A DNA stretch of 31,104 nt, taken from NCBI GenBank assembly GCA_963662245.2, contig CAXXVQ010000004.1:1-31104 (forward strand), written 5' to 3'. The notes beneath the pieces were generated by a model. It did not search any database and had not been told where the DNA came from. It saw only the letters and a program-made list of their open reading frames with translations. This document shows, one piece after another, positions 30,818 through 31,104 of the stretch. Positions within the stretch are counted from its first letter, which is position 1, and the number at the start of each line of letters is the position of its first letter. The stretch is from JAFGVL01 sp963662245 (GTDB lineage: Bacteria; Bacteroidota; Bacteroidia; Bacteroidales; Paludibacteraceae). The position numbers and the translations under genes are program-made.

Positions 30818-31104
30818 ATGAAAAGAATGATATATATTACCTTATCAATCGTTGTTCTATTTACAGTAGCAACGGCATTTACGCTTGCGCAAAGTAAGTT
30901 TGGAAGACTGCCTTCGGGCGAGAGATTAGAGCGCATTAAGCAATCGCCAAATTATCGTGATGGAGCTTTTCAAAATCAGTCAGAAACGCCTGTGATGACA
31001 GGAGAGGGTGTTTTTTGGGGAGTGATGAAGGAAAATATGTTTGGCAAGAGCGAGCATGTGACACCTGCGGATTCTATCCCTACAATGAAAACCGATTTAC
31101 TAAA
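30818..31104 (+). CDS. N-terminal part of an MBL-fold metal-dependent hydrolase (cut by window edge)
   Basis: The open frame starts at ATG 30818 (MKRMIYITLSIVVLFTVATA; an earlier in-frame ATG lies at 30803) and runs off the right edge. After a membrane or signal segment it reads KFGRLPSGERLERIKQSPNY, then DGAFQNQSETPVMTGEG, and ends with a PTMKTDLL motif. This is how the NAPE-PLD/UlaG-like metallo-beta-lactamase-fold hydrolases of Bacteroidetes begin (G-E-R-x-x-R-I-x-x-S-P, F-x-N, then TDLL before the first strand). The HxHxDH metal site would lie beyond the edge and is not visible, so activity cannot be judged. Confidence 0.75.
   Translation, partial: MKRMIYITLSIVVLFTVATAFTLAQSKFGRLPSGERLERIKQSPNYRDGAFQNQSETPVMTGEGVFWGVMKENMFGKSEHVTPADSIPTMKTDLL

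Overview
The window reads as a piece of a Bacteroidales (Bacteroidetes) chromosome. The DNA is AT-rich. The primary sigma factor is the short Bacteroidetes type without region 1.1. Promoters follow the Bacteroidetes pattern (TTTG or TTG, about 19 bases, TAnnTTTG) and starts have A-rich leaders rather than strong Shine-Dalgarno sites. Several families are typical of the phylum: Rho with a long charged insert, a SPOR-domain barrel protein, a DUF5063 protein and a lipoprotein with an acidic export signal. I see no insertion sequence, prophage, CRISPR array or integrase. This is mostly housekeeping DNA, and the novelty lies in regulatory and junction features.

Layout. 1-5185: start of a probable nth (leftward), then a tight rightward operon ftsK - lolA-like - unknown secreted protein - trxB. 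The trxB frame is split by one extra base. 5258-8921: a SPOR-domain outer-membrane protein, then leftward MATE exporter and rpoD. 9092-15839: leftward HtrA protease; rightward RNase P RNA, yihY, tilS and rho with a long structured leader. 15873-18854: two small rightward genes, then a leftward lipoprotein/beta-barrel pair bounded on both sides by the same 34-base palindromic terminator, then a FlK-like thioesterase. 18957-21993: leftward prfC, an OhrR-like MarR regulator and a glutathione peroxidase; the last two form an operon with a visible operator. A divergent 85-residue unknown follows. 22003-25035: a GH28 glycosidase, an unknown, a nucleoside-recognition membrane protein and, just upstream of it, a candidate 70-nt small RNA or attenuator. 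25154-27603: operon DUF5063 - DEDDy exonuclease - RlmI-like methyltransferase. 27815-29362: an ECF sigma / membrane anti-sigma candidate / Spy-like module, then tRNA-Cys(GCA). 29361-30443: a YtxH - holin-fold - unknown membrane stress cluster. The right edge holds the first part of an MBL-fold hydrolase.

How it fits together. Cell division (FtsK), envelope biogenesis and stress (LolA-like, HtrA, SPOR protein, ECF/Spy module, YtxH/holin cluster), thiol and peroxide defence (TrxB, Gpx, OhrR-like) and core RNA and translation functions (RpoD, Rho, RnpB, TilS, PrfC, RlmI, tRNA-Cys) dominate. The strongest leads are the small-RNA/attenuator unit at 24957-25035, the promoter-hairpin-gene arrangement ahead of prfC, the peroxide operator at 21621-21634, the rho leader and the trxB frameshift. 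All family names come from reading motifs by eye; no database search was possible.
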